DNA of 64,000 nt from Nocardia shimofusensis NBRC 100134 (GTDB taxonomy: Bacteria > Actinomycetota > Actinomycetes > Mycobacteriales > Mycobacteriaceae): positions 329,478 through 393,477 of the forward strand of contig NZ_BDBT01000003.1 of the NCBI RefSeq assembly GCF_001613125.1, given 5' to 3'. Positions 16,134 to 26,300 of the stretch are shown one piece after another; the stretch's first letter is position 1; each line of letters opens with the position of its first letter. The position numbers were made by a program, and so were the translations under genes. Under the pieces are notes generated by a model. The model had not been told where the DNA came from. It saw only the letters and a program-made list of their open reading frames with translations, and made no database searches.

Positions 16134-16762
16134 TCGTTCTCCCCGAGGTGATAGTGCAAGACGGCGACGTCGCCGACGCGAGTCAGATCGACCAGCGTCC
16201 TGCGACGCGTACTGCCACCGGGGAACTTTTCCGGCAGCAGGAACCGTGGCGCGTAGATGTCGCCGACCAGAACCGGTCCGATCGCCAGAAACAGCTCGTC
16301 GGCCAGGTCCTCCATCAGGAACGTGGTATGTATCCGGCTTCCGCCCTCGACCATCAGACGACGGACCCCGCGCGCCCCGAGATCATCCAGCATCCTGCCG
16401 AAATCCAGCGGATGGCCCAGCCCGACGACATCGGCGAGTTCCCCCAGCCGAGACCTCGCCCACGCCCCACCCATGGTGGTGGTGTAGACGACCGGTCGAT
16501 GCTCATCGGTGCCGTGGTGCCAGAACTTCACGTCCGGGTCCAGATCGCCGGATTCCGAGACCACCACCTTCAACGGCTGCCGGGCACGCCCGGCAGCAAC
16601 CCGTTCCGTTTGGCGGGATTCACTTTTCACGATCAGCCGGGGATTGTCGCTGCGGATCGTGCCCGCGCCGATCAGAATCGCGTCCGACTCGGCGCGCAGC
16701 TGGTCGACCCGATCGAAATCGGCAGCATTGGACACCAGCAGCCGTTCCGGAATCGATGTCAC
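16130..16762 (-). CDS. RibD C-terminal/dihydrofolate-reductase-fold reductase, N-terminally short
   Basis: 210 residues. It matches the RibD_C family from SNAADFDRVDQLRAESDAIL and GAGTIRSDNPRL (residues 11-44) through GVRRLMVEGGSRIHTTFL (about 135) to the end. Full-length relatives begin with a strand carrying a MSxDG-type motif that forms part of the NADPH site; here that strand is absent. A TAG stop lies directly before the GTG start, 28 bases after the end of drmB. So the gene is either a shortened functional form or truncated where the defence island joins. The downstream deaminase is coupled to it. Confidence 0.8.
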   Translation of the reverse strand: MTSIPERLLVSNAADFDRVDQLRAESDAILIGAGTIRSDNPRLIVKSESRQTERVAAGRARQPLKVVVSESGDLDPDVKFWHHGTDEHRPVVYTTTMGGAWARSRLGELADVVGLGHPLDFGRMLDDLGARGVRRLMVEGGSRIHTTFLMEDLADELFLAIGPVLVGDIYAPRFLLPEKFPGGSTRRRTLVDLTRVGDVAVLHYHLGENE

Positions 16763-16790
16763 CTATCTGTGCAGCAGCCCCCGTGATGTA

Positions 16791-18617
16791 TCAGCCAACT
16801 GTAAACCTCGGGGTGACGTGTCTGATCTCGTCGAGCACTCCGTCCAGGAGCCCCCGGACCTCACTGCCGCCCAGAACGAGTTGCCGGTCGAGGAGGCGGT
16901 TAGCCGTCTCGCATGAAGTCTCGCTGACAAGCGAACACCCGTGACAAGCTGAGAGGTTCAACTGCGACGCACCCTGGCTGTCGCTCTCGATGCAAACCGG
17001 GTCGTTCGAACAGAAATCGGCATCCTCGAGCGCTGACACGAGCAACGGAAGCAACTTCTCGGGCTCGCCGAGTCGGACAAGACCACCCAGCGTCCCCTGC
17101 GCGTCACCTGCGGCCGTGTAGATCAAGATGCCTGCGGTCTTGTCCGTACGGTCCGGGTTCGCATAGATGCGCTCTTGGAGTGCCGCAGATGCATATCCAC
17201 TTTCGAAGGCGAGCCGGCGGATTAGCAGGTGGGAGATCGTGTGCAGCGCGACGTAACGCGGTTCAGGCACATCCAGGCGGTTTTTCGCCCATTCGAGGTC
17301 TGCCCGACGCTGCTTGAGGATGCCTGCTCGGACCTGGACTGCTGTCAAGGACTCCCATTCTGCAAGCCTTTGCTCATCGAACCGAAGGAAGATCCCCTCT
17401 CCGAACATCTCGACCGCCGGGTAGGTCGGGTGTCGGCGCTCGTTCGGTCCGATGTCTGCCCGGATGAGTGCAGCGTCGGCGTCGTAGCGGCGGAACCCTC
17501 GTAGTGCTCGAACCTCTCGAACCCGGCGAACCTGTCCCACACCGCTGATGACGCCGAGCAGGTTCTCGGGGCCTGCGGCCTCGCGAAGCGAACGGCCATC
17601 GACCACGAAATCTCCACCACTCGTATCGCGCTGGGCAGAAAGCTTCTTGAGGAACGCCGCCCACTCACCATCCTTGAGGTCGAGCAGCATCTCGTCAGCT
17701 GTGGCCTCCTCACCTGCGGCCACAGCCAGAACCGCTTCGGGGGTAACTCCGAACTCCTCCGCGATCCACCCTGCGACCATCTCGGCCTGGGGTCCGCCAT
17801 TGTCAGCGACGATTTTGTCGAAGTAGACGTGCCCTCGGATCTTATCGGCAACCGCGGCTGACTGCGGCCGCTCCTCCGGGATGTCGAGTGCCGAGATCCG
17901 CTCCGCAATGTAGTTGCCGGTAGCGCCTCGCTGCACCGCTACGAGAGGGTGCGGGCACAACTTCCCACCACCCGTGTTTTCAAGCTCCCATGGCTGTCTC
18001 CCACTGCATCGGATGCCGTCCCGGCCGAGGGATCCTTTCCCGACAAGCTCCGCGAAGGAACGAAAGTTCCCACAGCCGTGGCAGGTGACGATGAGAGATC
18101 CGAGTCCTTCACCGCGTGAAGCCACCTTGCGGAACCGCAGCTCCTTGTACGCGCGGCAAACCCGCACCGCTTCATTCATCCCTGCTTCGCGCCCACGGTG
18201 TGCCCACTGAAACCAGGGGATGTCCTGGATGTGACTCCCTTTCTCGCAGACGGCGACGAACCTCATGGGGACCAGCAGGCCACCGCACTCGCAATGGTTG
18301 TCCCACTTCCCCTTCTTGCGCCCGGTGAGCTTCGAGAGCTTGCCACATCGTTCGCAGAAGCGCCACGCCGGGAACCGCCAATACAAGAGCGATGCCGTGT
18401 CCTTTCCAGTACGTCCAGCATGTGTAGGAGGCTGCCTAAGGACGCCCGCACCGAGTCTTGCCATGAGTCGTTCGCAGACAACTTCCTGCGCCAACTTGGT
18501 GTCCCACCACGACGTGTCAGGAGCCATGAGTGACTCCCCACGGACATCAGCGATTGCTCCCACGCCGAACGGCGTGATCGTCTCCGAGAGCCTGAGATCA
18601 TGCCTGATCTTTTCCAC
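16791..18617 (-). CDS. drmB: DUF1998 protein, DISARM DrmB-like
   Basis: 608 residues. It has several zinc-type Cys pairs: CERCGKLSK with CECGG (about residues 88-116) and CHGCGNF (about 180). A C-terminal DUF1998 region carries HTISHLLIRRLAFESGY (about 475) and a Cys cluster CSNDPVC ... ACHGCSLVSETSCE (about 545-580). This is the DrmB architecture of DISARM antiphage systems, where DrmB forms a complex with the DrmA helicase that loads on DNA ends or single-stranded DNA. GTG start with GGAGGAGG upstream; it overlaps drmA by 20 bases. It is the last gene of the coupled set before the truncated reductase. Confidence 0.85.
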   Translation of the reverse strand: MEKIRHDLRLSETITPFGVGAIADVRGESLMAPDTSWWDTKLAQEVVCERLMARLGAGVLRQPPTHAGRTGKDTASLLYWRFPAWRFCERCGKLSKLTGRKKGKWDNHCECGGLLVPMRFVAVCEKGSHIQDIPWFQWAHRGREAGMNEAVRVCRAYKELRFRKVASRGEGLGSLIVTCHGCGNFRSFAELVGKGSLGRDGIRCSGRQPWELENTGGGKLCPHPLVAVQRGATGNYIAERISALDIPEERPQSAAVADKIRGHVYFDKIVADNGGPQAEMVAGWIAEEFGVTPEAVLAVAAGEEATADEMLLDLKDGEWAAFLKKLSAQRDTSGGDFVVDGRSLREAAGPENLLGVISGVGQVRRVREVRALRGFRRYDADAALIRADIGPNERRHPTYPAVEMFGEGIFLRFDEQRLAEWESLTAVQVRAGILKQRRADLEWAKNRLDVPEPRYVALHTISHLLIRRLAFESGYASAALQERIYANPDRTDKTAGILIYTAAGDAQGTLGGLVRLGEPEKLLPLLVSALEDADFCSNDPVCIESDSQGASQLNLSACHGCSLVSETSCETANRLLDRQLVLGGSEVRGLLDGVLDEIRHVTPRFTVG

Positions 18618-21600
18618 GGAGAACCTCCTCCTGCGGCTCCTGTACCGCGACGGCCACGTTCGGTTCGACAGACCTCATGGAATCGCCCACCAGCCACCCT
18701 TCGCCTGGTTCCCCGAACCTCTTGAGCAGCGCGCCCGCGTCAGATTTGGGACGGTGCTCGTACTCGAGCCCATGCTTCTCTTCCCGTGCGCGAGATGCCC
18801 GTCGGTCCCAGTCGCGCAGCAATCTCCAGACCATATCCTCAGTCTCCTGGAGTTCGAGCGACTCGGAGCTGTCAACGTAGGAGAGGAACTTTTCCACCAG
18901 TCGCTCCACCGCCTGGGTGAATCGGTTGTCCTGGAGGTCCAGCCGGACGGCCGCGTCATTAGCAGCCAACGGAGAGATCGACTGCCGCAGCAATGCGACC
19001 AGGGCTCCAGCGAGCGAACGGTCACGCGAGGCCAACGACCAGGGGGTCACACTGGTCGGTTCCACGCTTCGGTAGAGCGCTTCGTGGTACCCGCGGAAGG
19101 TCTCGAAGTGAGAGCGGTCCCTCGCTCTGCTGGAACGGAAGAGGGTGACGACCACACCACGGATATCGCCTCGACCAACACGGCTGGTTGCCTGGATGTA
19201 CTCCGCCGTAGTCTTGGGTTGCCCGACCATCAGCATCACTGCGAGCCTCGGAATGTCGATTCCGACAGAGAGCATATTCGAGGAGAGCACGACGTCCACA
19301 GCCTCGTCGGACTGGTCCGCGCGAATTCGCAATGCCCGAAGGTCCTTGGGCAGTTGCTCCGCACCACGCCGGCTCGTGAGTTCGAGAACTCTCCCCGCCC
19401 TTACCTTGCGGAAAGGGATTCCGAGACGCTCAGCCCTCGGCTCGAGACGACCATTGACGTCGTCGACGACAAGGGTGCTGGTCCGCCCCAACTCCCGAAG
19501 GCTGTTGTGATAAAGGACAACGGTCCAGTAGGCATCCCTCGGCGGAGCGGCAATGCCTTCGAGTGCGAGAGCGTGAGGCATCTCGAAAAGCGGAGTGACG
19601 GCGGAGATCACCGCTGAAGGCTGCGATACCGACTGCGGCATCAGACCGATGTAGAGGCGCCCTTGTCCATTCTCAACCGGGCGAGAGAAGAATGTCCGGT
19701 CATCGTCGAGTCCAGATGGCGGGTACAGGGCGACCTCTCGCCCGTACAGTCCCTTGACCTGGTCGTCGGAGGCTCTGATGGTGGCCGTTGACGCAACGAT
19801 CTTCGGCGTCGTACCTGAACGGCTCAGCAACACCTGGATCACCGCATCGAAGACAGCCACTGTCGTACCGAGCGGTCCCGACAACAGGTGGAGCTCATCC
19901 TGAATGATCAGCGATGGCTGCTTGAAGGTCGTCCCGAGGCCCAGGAGCCGTCCGGCCTCGGGCTTGAACTGGAGACGCGCAAACTTGTCAACGGTCGCGA
20001 GAAGGATCGTCGGCGGCTCTTCGTAGATAGCCTCATCGACAACCTCGAGGGGAAGTCGGCCATGAAACTCACACTCCGGGTTCACGCAGTACAGAACCGT
20101 GGCGCTTCCTTCCCTGCGCACGCCGTAGTCCAGATCCTTGTTGCTCTTACTGTCTGGCATCAGACCGGTCTGACACCAAGGGCAGCTCTCGATTTGAAAC
20201 TCGTTGGCCTCTTCTGGGCGCGCCGCCTTCAACAGTCGATCGAGGGAAGCGAGCGCATCTGTACGGGTTCCGGGGGTGACCTCGTTGCCCACCCACAGTC
20301 CGATCGAGAATGGCGGCATTCCCGCTACGGACGGGTGCACTCCGCGCATGAGTTCCATGGCACAGATGAGGGCAGCAGCACGTTGGAACTGCTGTGACGT
20401 CAGCAGCCTGAGGGTGTACCTGGTCAGGACGGCGGTACCGCCTCCTGCCATACCGTAGGCAAGCCGTCTACGAAAGATCTCAATCGCGGCAAGACCGAGA
20501 TACGCCTCGGTCTTGCCGCCACCGGTTGGAAACCAAATGAGGTCAACGAGATTCCTGTCGTCGTGCTCAGGTTCGACGGTAGAGGCAAGCGCGATAAGCA
20601 GGAAGCCAAGCTGGAACGGACGCCACTGAGGCTCACCCGGGGTCTTTCCCTTGGCCTTATCCCCCTGCCGCATCTGAAGCCTCATTGCTGCCATACCGAG
20701 TGCGAAGGCAGTGCGCAGCTGATCCTGCCGGGGATCCCGTAGAAGCTTGACCCCCTCCATCATTCGCTCTGCGGCGCGCTCAGATCGCTCGACGATGCGG
20801 CGTGCGACCGGAGCATCTTCCCCGAATCCATCCACTCGCGCGCTCTGCTCTCTTGTCCACCGCGCGAAAGCTTCGACGAAGGCTTCCAGAGAAGCGAGCA
20901 CAGCGTCAGGGTTCTCACCGATAGTGGCGAGGTACCTCAGTTCCAAAGCCTTCGCTTCGGCGGTCTCCTCATCGAATCCTGTCGTCTCAACCGCAGGGAC
21001 AACGAAAGCAGGTACTGGGTCGAGGAATACTCGCGTGCAGCCCTCTTCACCGAGTTCCCAGTCGGCTGCCATACCGTGCCCGACGGCGAAGACCTTGCAG
21101 TTCCGGTAGCGGACTCGAAGTTCTGCAGCCTCAGGGTCCGCATCGAACGCTCGTGTCGTGTCGTACTCCAGAATGTTTCCATTTGTCGGCCGAACAGTCA
21201 GGTCCATTTGGAAGAGCATGAGGGGCACGTCGAGCCTCTCGTCACCTGTTGTTCGCGACAGCACACGGACATGCACCGTGACGAGCTGAGCGCCCTTGAA
21301 ATCTCGCCACCGGGCTCCGATCTCCACGGGCACCTCGCCGGCGCTGATCTGGTGAGGACCCCTTCCCTTCGAGAGGGCGAGATCCGTGAACGCGTGCGGG
21401 GTCCGCTGCCACCGAGGGGGACCGTCATCTTCGACTTTGGCATATGTCCCGCAAGCGAAGTCCACATTTACCGTCTCGGCATCGGTGACGAAAGAGATCG
21501 CTCCGGACGATGGACGCCACTCCTCTGCGAGGGGAACGGCTGCTCCGGACTCTTCAACATCTCCGTCGACGACATCGGCCTCAACGTCCTCGACTTCTCT

Positions 21601-21771
21601 CCCTCTCCCCTCATCTCGGCTCGCCCAGCCACCCTCCTGGGGAAAAAGCATTCCGACTGCGTACTGCCTGTGAGGAGGATTATGGACGATCTCCCAAGGG
21701 TCGCCCTCCGGCCCTACGTAGGAGGCTCTGAGGTGGCGGAGGGCTTGCTTCTGCGCTCCAGTAACCTTCAC
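18598..21771 (-). CDS. drmA: SF2 helicase, DISARM DrmA-like
   Basis: 1057 residues from the GTG at 21771, which forms a GTGA overlap with the stop of the preceding gene; the frame further upstream is antisense-like and not used. Walker A FPTGGGKTEAYLGL lies near residue 417, the Walker B/DExH box as IIQDELHLLSG near 624, and the helicase C motifs DVVLSSNMLSVGIDIPRL and QATSRVGRGD near 830-870. A long N-terminal region without known motifs precedes the helicase. DrmA with DrmB is the conserved core of DISARM, which restricts incoming phage DNA. The gene order drmA-drmB is canonical. Confidence 0.87.
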   Translation of the reverse strand: MKVTGAQKQALRHLRASYVGPEGDPWEIVHNPPHRQYAVGMLFPQEGGWASRDEGRGREVEDVEADVVDGDVEESGAAVPLAEEWRPSSGAISFVTDAETVNVDFACGTYAKVEDDGPPRWQRTPHAFTDLALSKGRGPHQISAGEVPVEIGARWRDFKGAQLVTVHVRVLSRTTGDERLDVPLMLFQMDLTVRPTNGNILEYDTTRAFDADPEAAELRVRYRNCKVFAVGHGMAADWELGEEGCTRVFLDPVPAFVVPAVETTGFDEETAEAKALELRYLATIGENPDAVLASLEAFVEAFARWTREQSARVDGFGEDAPVARRIVERSERAAERMMEGVKLLRDPRQDQLRTAFALGMAAMRLQMRQGDKAKGKTPGEPQWRPFQLGFLLIALASTVEPEHDDRNLVDLIWFPTGGGKTEAYLGLAAIEIFRRRLAYGMAGGGTAVLTRYTLRLLTSQQFQRAAALICAMELMRGVHPSVAGMPPFSIGLWVGNEVTPGTRTDALASLDRLLKAARPEEANEFQIESCPWCQTGLMPDSKSNKDLDYGVRREGSATVLYCVNPECEFHGRLPLEVVDEAIYEEPPTILLATVDKFARLQFKPEAGRLLGLGTTFKQPSLIIQDELHLLSGPLGTTVAVFDAVIQVLLSRSGTTPKIVASTATIRASDDQVKGLYGREVALYPPSGLDDDRTFFSRPVENGQGRLYIGLMPQSVSQPSAVISAVTPLFEMPHALALEGIAAPPRDAYWTVVLYHNSLRELGRTSTLVVDDVNGRLEPRAERLGIPFRKVRAGRVLELTSRRGAEQLPKDLRALRIRADQSDEAVDVVLSSNMLSVGIDIPRLAVMLMVGQPKTTAEYIQATSRVGRGDIRGVVVTLFRSSRARDRSHFETFRGYHEALYRSVEPTSVTPWSLASRDRSLAGALVALLRQSISPLAANDAAVRLDLQDNRFTQAVERLVEKFLSYVDSSESLELQETEDMVWRLLRDWDRRASRAREEKHGLEYEHRPKSDAGALLKRFGEPGEGWLVGDSMRSVEPNVAVAVQEPQEEVLRGKDQA

Positions 21772-23300
21772 TTTCCAGCCTTCCGAAGGAGGTCTTGGAG
21801 TCGTTTCTTGTCGTCTGCAGCTACAACGATGTGCAGGGTCACGCGGGCACGGGTGACTGCCACGTAGAAGGCGGCGATGCCGCGGTCGTCGAGGTGTCTC
21901 GGAAGGCCACACACCACGACGTGTTCGGCTTCAAGCCCCTTGGCGTAGCGAGGACTGGTAACGACAAACTTCGCGTCTCCCAACCGGGGAGCTGTATCAG
22001 AGGAGGCGTCGATGATCCAGACATCTTCTCGACGCACACCATCGCTGACCAACTCGCAGGCAACGCGCTCCGCTGCCACTATATCGGCCGCGCCGTCAGC
22101 GTGATGCCAGTACACTTTCTCCCCGTTGACAATGCCCGGGTCTCCCACATCAGCTCCCAGGTATTCCTGCACGACGTGCACGATCGCGCGGGTGTTGCGT
22201 ACGTTCTTCTGCAGTTGTAGTTGGACTGCCTCGGTCTTGATCAGATCGCAAACCTCGCGGTCGAACTTGCCGTCGACGTGGGCCTGGTTATTCGGATCGA
22301 GAAACATTCGCCAACGCCCGTCGGCTCGTCCGCGACAAATCACCTTGTTCAAAGAATCCATGCCGTCCGCATTCATGAGGTCCTGTGCCTCATCGACGAA
22401 GAGGACGTCGTATTGTTTACCTTCCGGGAGGTCGGCGAATGGCAAGAGATCTATGCCCCAATCTTCGACGAGAGGCCCGAAGAACCTTGTCAGAGCGGGC
22501 GATCGATACGTAATGAGGACCGTTTTCCCTTCGCTGACTTCCTGCTTCGCAGCCTCCGCGAGAACGAGGGACTTTCCGGTGCCAGCACCGCCGAAAACCA
22601 GCAATCGCGGGTTCATCGCGAGCGCTGCAAGCACCTGTGCCTGCCCATCAGTCGCCCGATTCTGTTCCTCGATGACGGCACCGCGCTGAGCGTCGACTGC
22701 GGGGAGTCGAGTGAATTCTCCAAAGAGACGAGCGCGCAGAGCATCCGCACTCGCAATCTTCCGTCGCGGAGGGGCCTTACCAGCTCCCTTGGCCACAGAG
22801 TTGAGGGCCTCAGCAAGGCCGGTGACGCTCATCGTCTCCTTCGCCCACCAGTGGCTGCTCTTCCACTCCACGGACGAGGGAGGCGCCTCGATATCCGGAG
22901 TGACAACAACAGCTTCGTGCGCGAACCAGCCAGCCTTCTCCTCATCGAGGATATCTCGAAGGGCGAATATCGCGGTCTGCGCCTGCTGCATGGGTGACTC
23001 CCGCAGCTTGTGCCAGTCACCTCGGCGGTCGACGCTGTACCAGGCGCCCTCGTGCTTGCGAACTCCACCGCCCTTGACCTCCAGCACGATGACGACGCCA
23101 TTCCACAGCACAACAAAGTCGGCTTCTGCCTGCTGTTTCACAGAGTGGCTGCGGAGCTTGACGGAGTGGAAAGCCACTGCGCCCGTCGGTCCCTCGACCT
23201 GTTGTAAGAGCCGCGCGAGGCGGGTCTCTGCAGGACTGGTGCTCGACGCCTCGATATCCCGAAGACTGGGAACCAGGATCACGCGTTCTGTTCCTTCCAC
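21768..23300 (-). CDS. NERD nuclease-related domain fused to UvrD/Rep-type SF1 helicase
   Basis: 510 residues. Residues 20-130 match a NERD domain, which has a PD-(D/E)xK-like core: AEADFVVLWNGVVIVLEVKGGG gives Asp and E-x-K. From about residue 220 follows a compact SF1 helicase: Walker A VFGGAGTGKSLVLAE, DVLFVDEAQDLMN (Walker B, DEAQ) and a C-terminal AFYVAVTRAR (motif VI). This resembles NERD-helicase proteins found in defence loci. It overlaps the GHKL-helicase gene by 22 bases upstream and drmA by four bases downstream, so it belongs to the DISARM-like operon. It is not a standard DISARM gene. GTG start with GAGG upstream. Confidence 0.8.
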   Translation of the reverse strand: MEGTERVILVPSLRDIEASSTSPAETRLARLLQQVEGPTGAVAFHSVKLRSHSVKQQAEADFVVLWNGVVIVLEVKGGGVRKHEGAWYSVDRRGDWHKLRESPMQQAQTAIFALRDILDEEKAGWFAHEAVVVTPDIEAPPSSVEWKSSHWWAKETMSVTGLAEALNSVAKGAGKAPPRRKIASADALRARLFGEFTRLPAVDAQRGAVIEEQNRATDGQAQVLAALAMNPRLLVFGGAGTGKSLVLAEAAKQEVSEGKTVLITYRSPALTRFFGPLVEDWGIDLLPFADLPEGKQYDVLFVDEAQDLMNADGMDSLNKVICRGRADGRWRMFLDPNNQAHVDGKFDREVCDLIKTEAVQLQLQKNVRNTRAIVHVVQEYLGADVGDPGIVNGEKVYWHHADGAADIVAAERVACELVSDGVRREDVWIIDASSDTAPRLGDAKFVVTSPRYAKGLEAEHVVVCGLPRHLDDRGIAAFYVAVTRARVTLHIVVAADDKKRLQDLLRKAGK

Positions 23301-26300
23301 AGGTCCTCGTACTCGCGGTAGCCGAGAAAGTCGTTCACTGCCCCGAAATTGTCTGCAACGTCAACGATGAGGCACTCTTCCTTGCCTCCGTTCGCAGGGC
23401 CGCGGAGGCCACGCCCAGCCATCTGGATGTAGGAACTGGGACTGAAGGTCGGGCGTGCAATGTAGAGAGCACGAACGCCCGGAGCATCAAATCCTTGAAC
23501 CAGCAGATCACAGTTGGTAAGCACGCGGATCTCTCCGTCCTTGAACCTCTTGATTACGTCACGACGTTCCTGGCGCCCCGTCTGCCCACTAATGGCCGCG
23601 GCATCGACATCTCGGTACCGCAGCGTTGCAGCAAGCACTTGGGCGGAAAGGACACTCGGCGTGAAGACCAAGATCGACCAATCGGCGTCCTGGGACAAGA
23701 TGTGATTGACCAAGACCTTCATTCGAGCTTGGTCCCGGCCGAGACGGTCCAGCAGGGGTCGGTCGACCTTGCGGGTGTCCTGAATCCCGCGAAGCTCTTC
23801 TTCGCTCAGCACGACGTCTACACCAGGCAGCACCTCATGCTTGACCTTGGCGAGAACGTCCAGTTTCTGCAGCTGGCGATACGCATCCGATTCGAAGGCA
23901 GCGAGCTTGTTGTTTCCGAACCTGGCGGCCAGCTCTTTGGTCTGCCGACTGTCCTCGGCGCGTCCCTTGAACGGCGTGGCCGAAAGCCCGACGAGAGGCC
24001 GCTCCCAGTTGTGACCGTCTACACCGAGCCAGCGGAAAATCTGGGTATAGCGCGTGGAGTTTCCCGCCCTGTGCGCTTCATCGACGAACACGGCTTGTGC
24101 ATGACTGAGCCATTGATACTCAGGCTGGTCCAGGATTGCCTCGAGCTTGGCGTCCGTGGCAACGACGACGCTGACTTCGGTATCGGGCTCGTGGACGGTG
24201 TTGCCTTCCCAGAGACGTCCGATTGACAGCGGCCGCTCGTCAGCGAGGTACCGCCAGACCGTGTTGAACGTCTGGACGGCCTGCTCGCATAGTTCGACGG
24301 ACTGGGCGATCCAGAGGACGGTGCCGTTCATGACCTCGTCCTTGAACAGCTTCAGCACGGTCTCCGAGGCAACGCGGGTTTTCCCGGCACCGGTCGGGAG
24401 TTCGACCATGCACTTCTGCGCGGGCCCCCTCTCGGAGGGCTGGGTGAGAGCAGTGCGAAGCTTCTCACTGATCTTCTTCTGGTACGTGTGCAGGCCATTC
24501 AGGTTCACAGCACCCGGCACGATGAACTCATTGGGCTGTGGCACTGCCCGGCGGCCTGCGTACTTGCTGCCGAACCCCATCTTGCGTAGCCAGTCGATCG
24601 TCTTTCCGCCACCCGACCACCCAGTCGGGACGTCGGTGTAGCCCTCAAGGCGGAACTGGTCAGCCAGTTGCTTGACCGAGTCGCTGCCGTACACGGTGAG
24701 GAAGAGTTCGGCGACCGATGACGAGTCATCGACGAGAGCCTGCGCCTCGAGAGCCTGCCACAGGCCACGGGGCAGGTTTTCCTTCAGGGTGTCGTCACCG
24801 AAGAAGACTTCGAGACGCTCAGCGTCGTCCTTCGCCGCGCGGGCCTGCTGGCGCCACTCCTCCAACTGCTGGTTCAGAGCCACCTGCTCGACGTTGTCGA
24901 GGTCTGCGTTGGACAGGCGCAGTCCGAACGCCTCGTTGACTGTTTCGAGGACCTGACGCTCGCTGAGGTCATTGGGCACAACGAGGGTCAAACCGTCGAG
25001 ATACCAGGGCAACGTCTGATCCTCAACACCATCGTCAGTGGTCACGCGCTTAGCGATGTAGACAGCGCGGGCAACCATCGCGTGGGTGAGCTTTTCAGGG
25101 GCGAAAAGCCACGACTCCTGAAGCCCAGGGTATAGATCTACGACGGGGTCCGGTTCCTGCTTGCCCTCGATGATCGTTGAAAAGGCGAAGCTGTCTTCGA
25201 ATCGCTTGCATCCGACGTGAGCAACGAAGTCATCGACTTCCGTCTCCTCCACACGAAGGTAGGGCTTCTGCTTCTGGCTCAGCAGCAACTGCTGCTCATT
25301 GCTGGTAGCCAGGTACACCAGTCCGGGCCTGCGACCCTCAACCGCACGCCCGACCCTCGCAGGGATTTGTTGCGGCTGGCCATCGGGGTACGCAATTCGA
25401 CTCGCCTGCAGGACGAACGCCGCTAGGACTCCATCCTTTACGCCCGGCTTGAAGATGTCTTGGCCGAGCGCGTCGCGAAGAACAACGGCAGGCACGTCTG
25501 AAAAGTGCCGCGGAAGGTCAAGTTTGTCTTCAAGAGACCGATGCCCCTGATAGAGAGGAAGAAAGTCCTGGAACTCCAGCAGCGATGCCGAAACCACCTG
25601 TGACGGAGGTCGAAAACCGCGGGACGAGGGAACAAGTCCTGCCGTGGTCACCGCCCACTGCGTCGGGGAGAGGACCTGTCGCGGCTGCTGGGTGTCGGTG
25701 TCTTCGCAGGTCCAGAAAGGTTTCTCATCGATTTCGAGAAGCCTGCGCGTCCAGTCGGCCCGGATGGGCTCCGGAGCACCCGATTCTGCCATCAGCAGCA
25801 GCGCCGAGAACGGCCCCGCGCCGAGGTACTGGTCGAACTCGATGTTTTCGACAGGACGTTCTCCAGCGCCGAGCCGGCCGTTCAAATCAGCGACTACGAA
25901 GTCATAGTACTGGTCGACGCAGACCTCGTCCTCTAGCGGGTAATCGTTGATCGGCTTATGGATGACACCAGCGGCCCATGCAACCTGAGTAACACAACGT
26001 TCACGGTCAAGCCGGCGATTGCCCAGACCAGTACCGAGGCCATCGATGTCGAGAACGCTTCGCGGAGAAGCCCAGTCTCCGTCCACAGTTGGCACCTTGA
26101 GGTACCCCTCGTTCTTCTTCTGGACGATCCGAGCCGCTTCCTCCGGACGGACATCTAGCGCCGCGTCCCAGAACTTCTCCTGGTCCTCGGCACCAGAGGT
26201 CGGGGATAGCTTGTCAAACCGGGCGTGCAGGATCGCTACCGGATCGAGGTCACGGAACCCCCTTTCCCTGAGGTTCTTCTCGACCCCGCCGATCGCGAGG

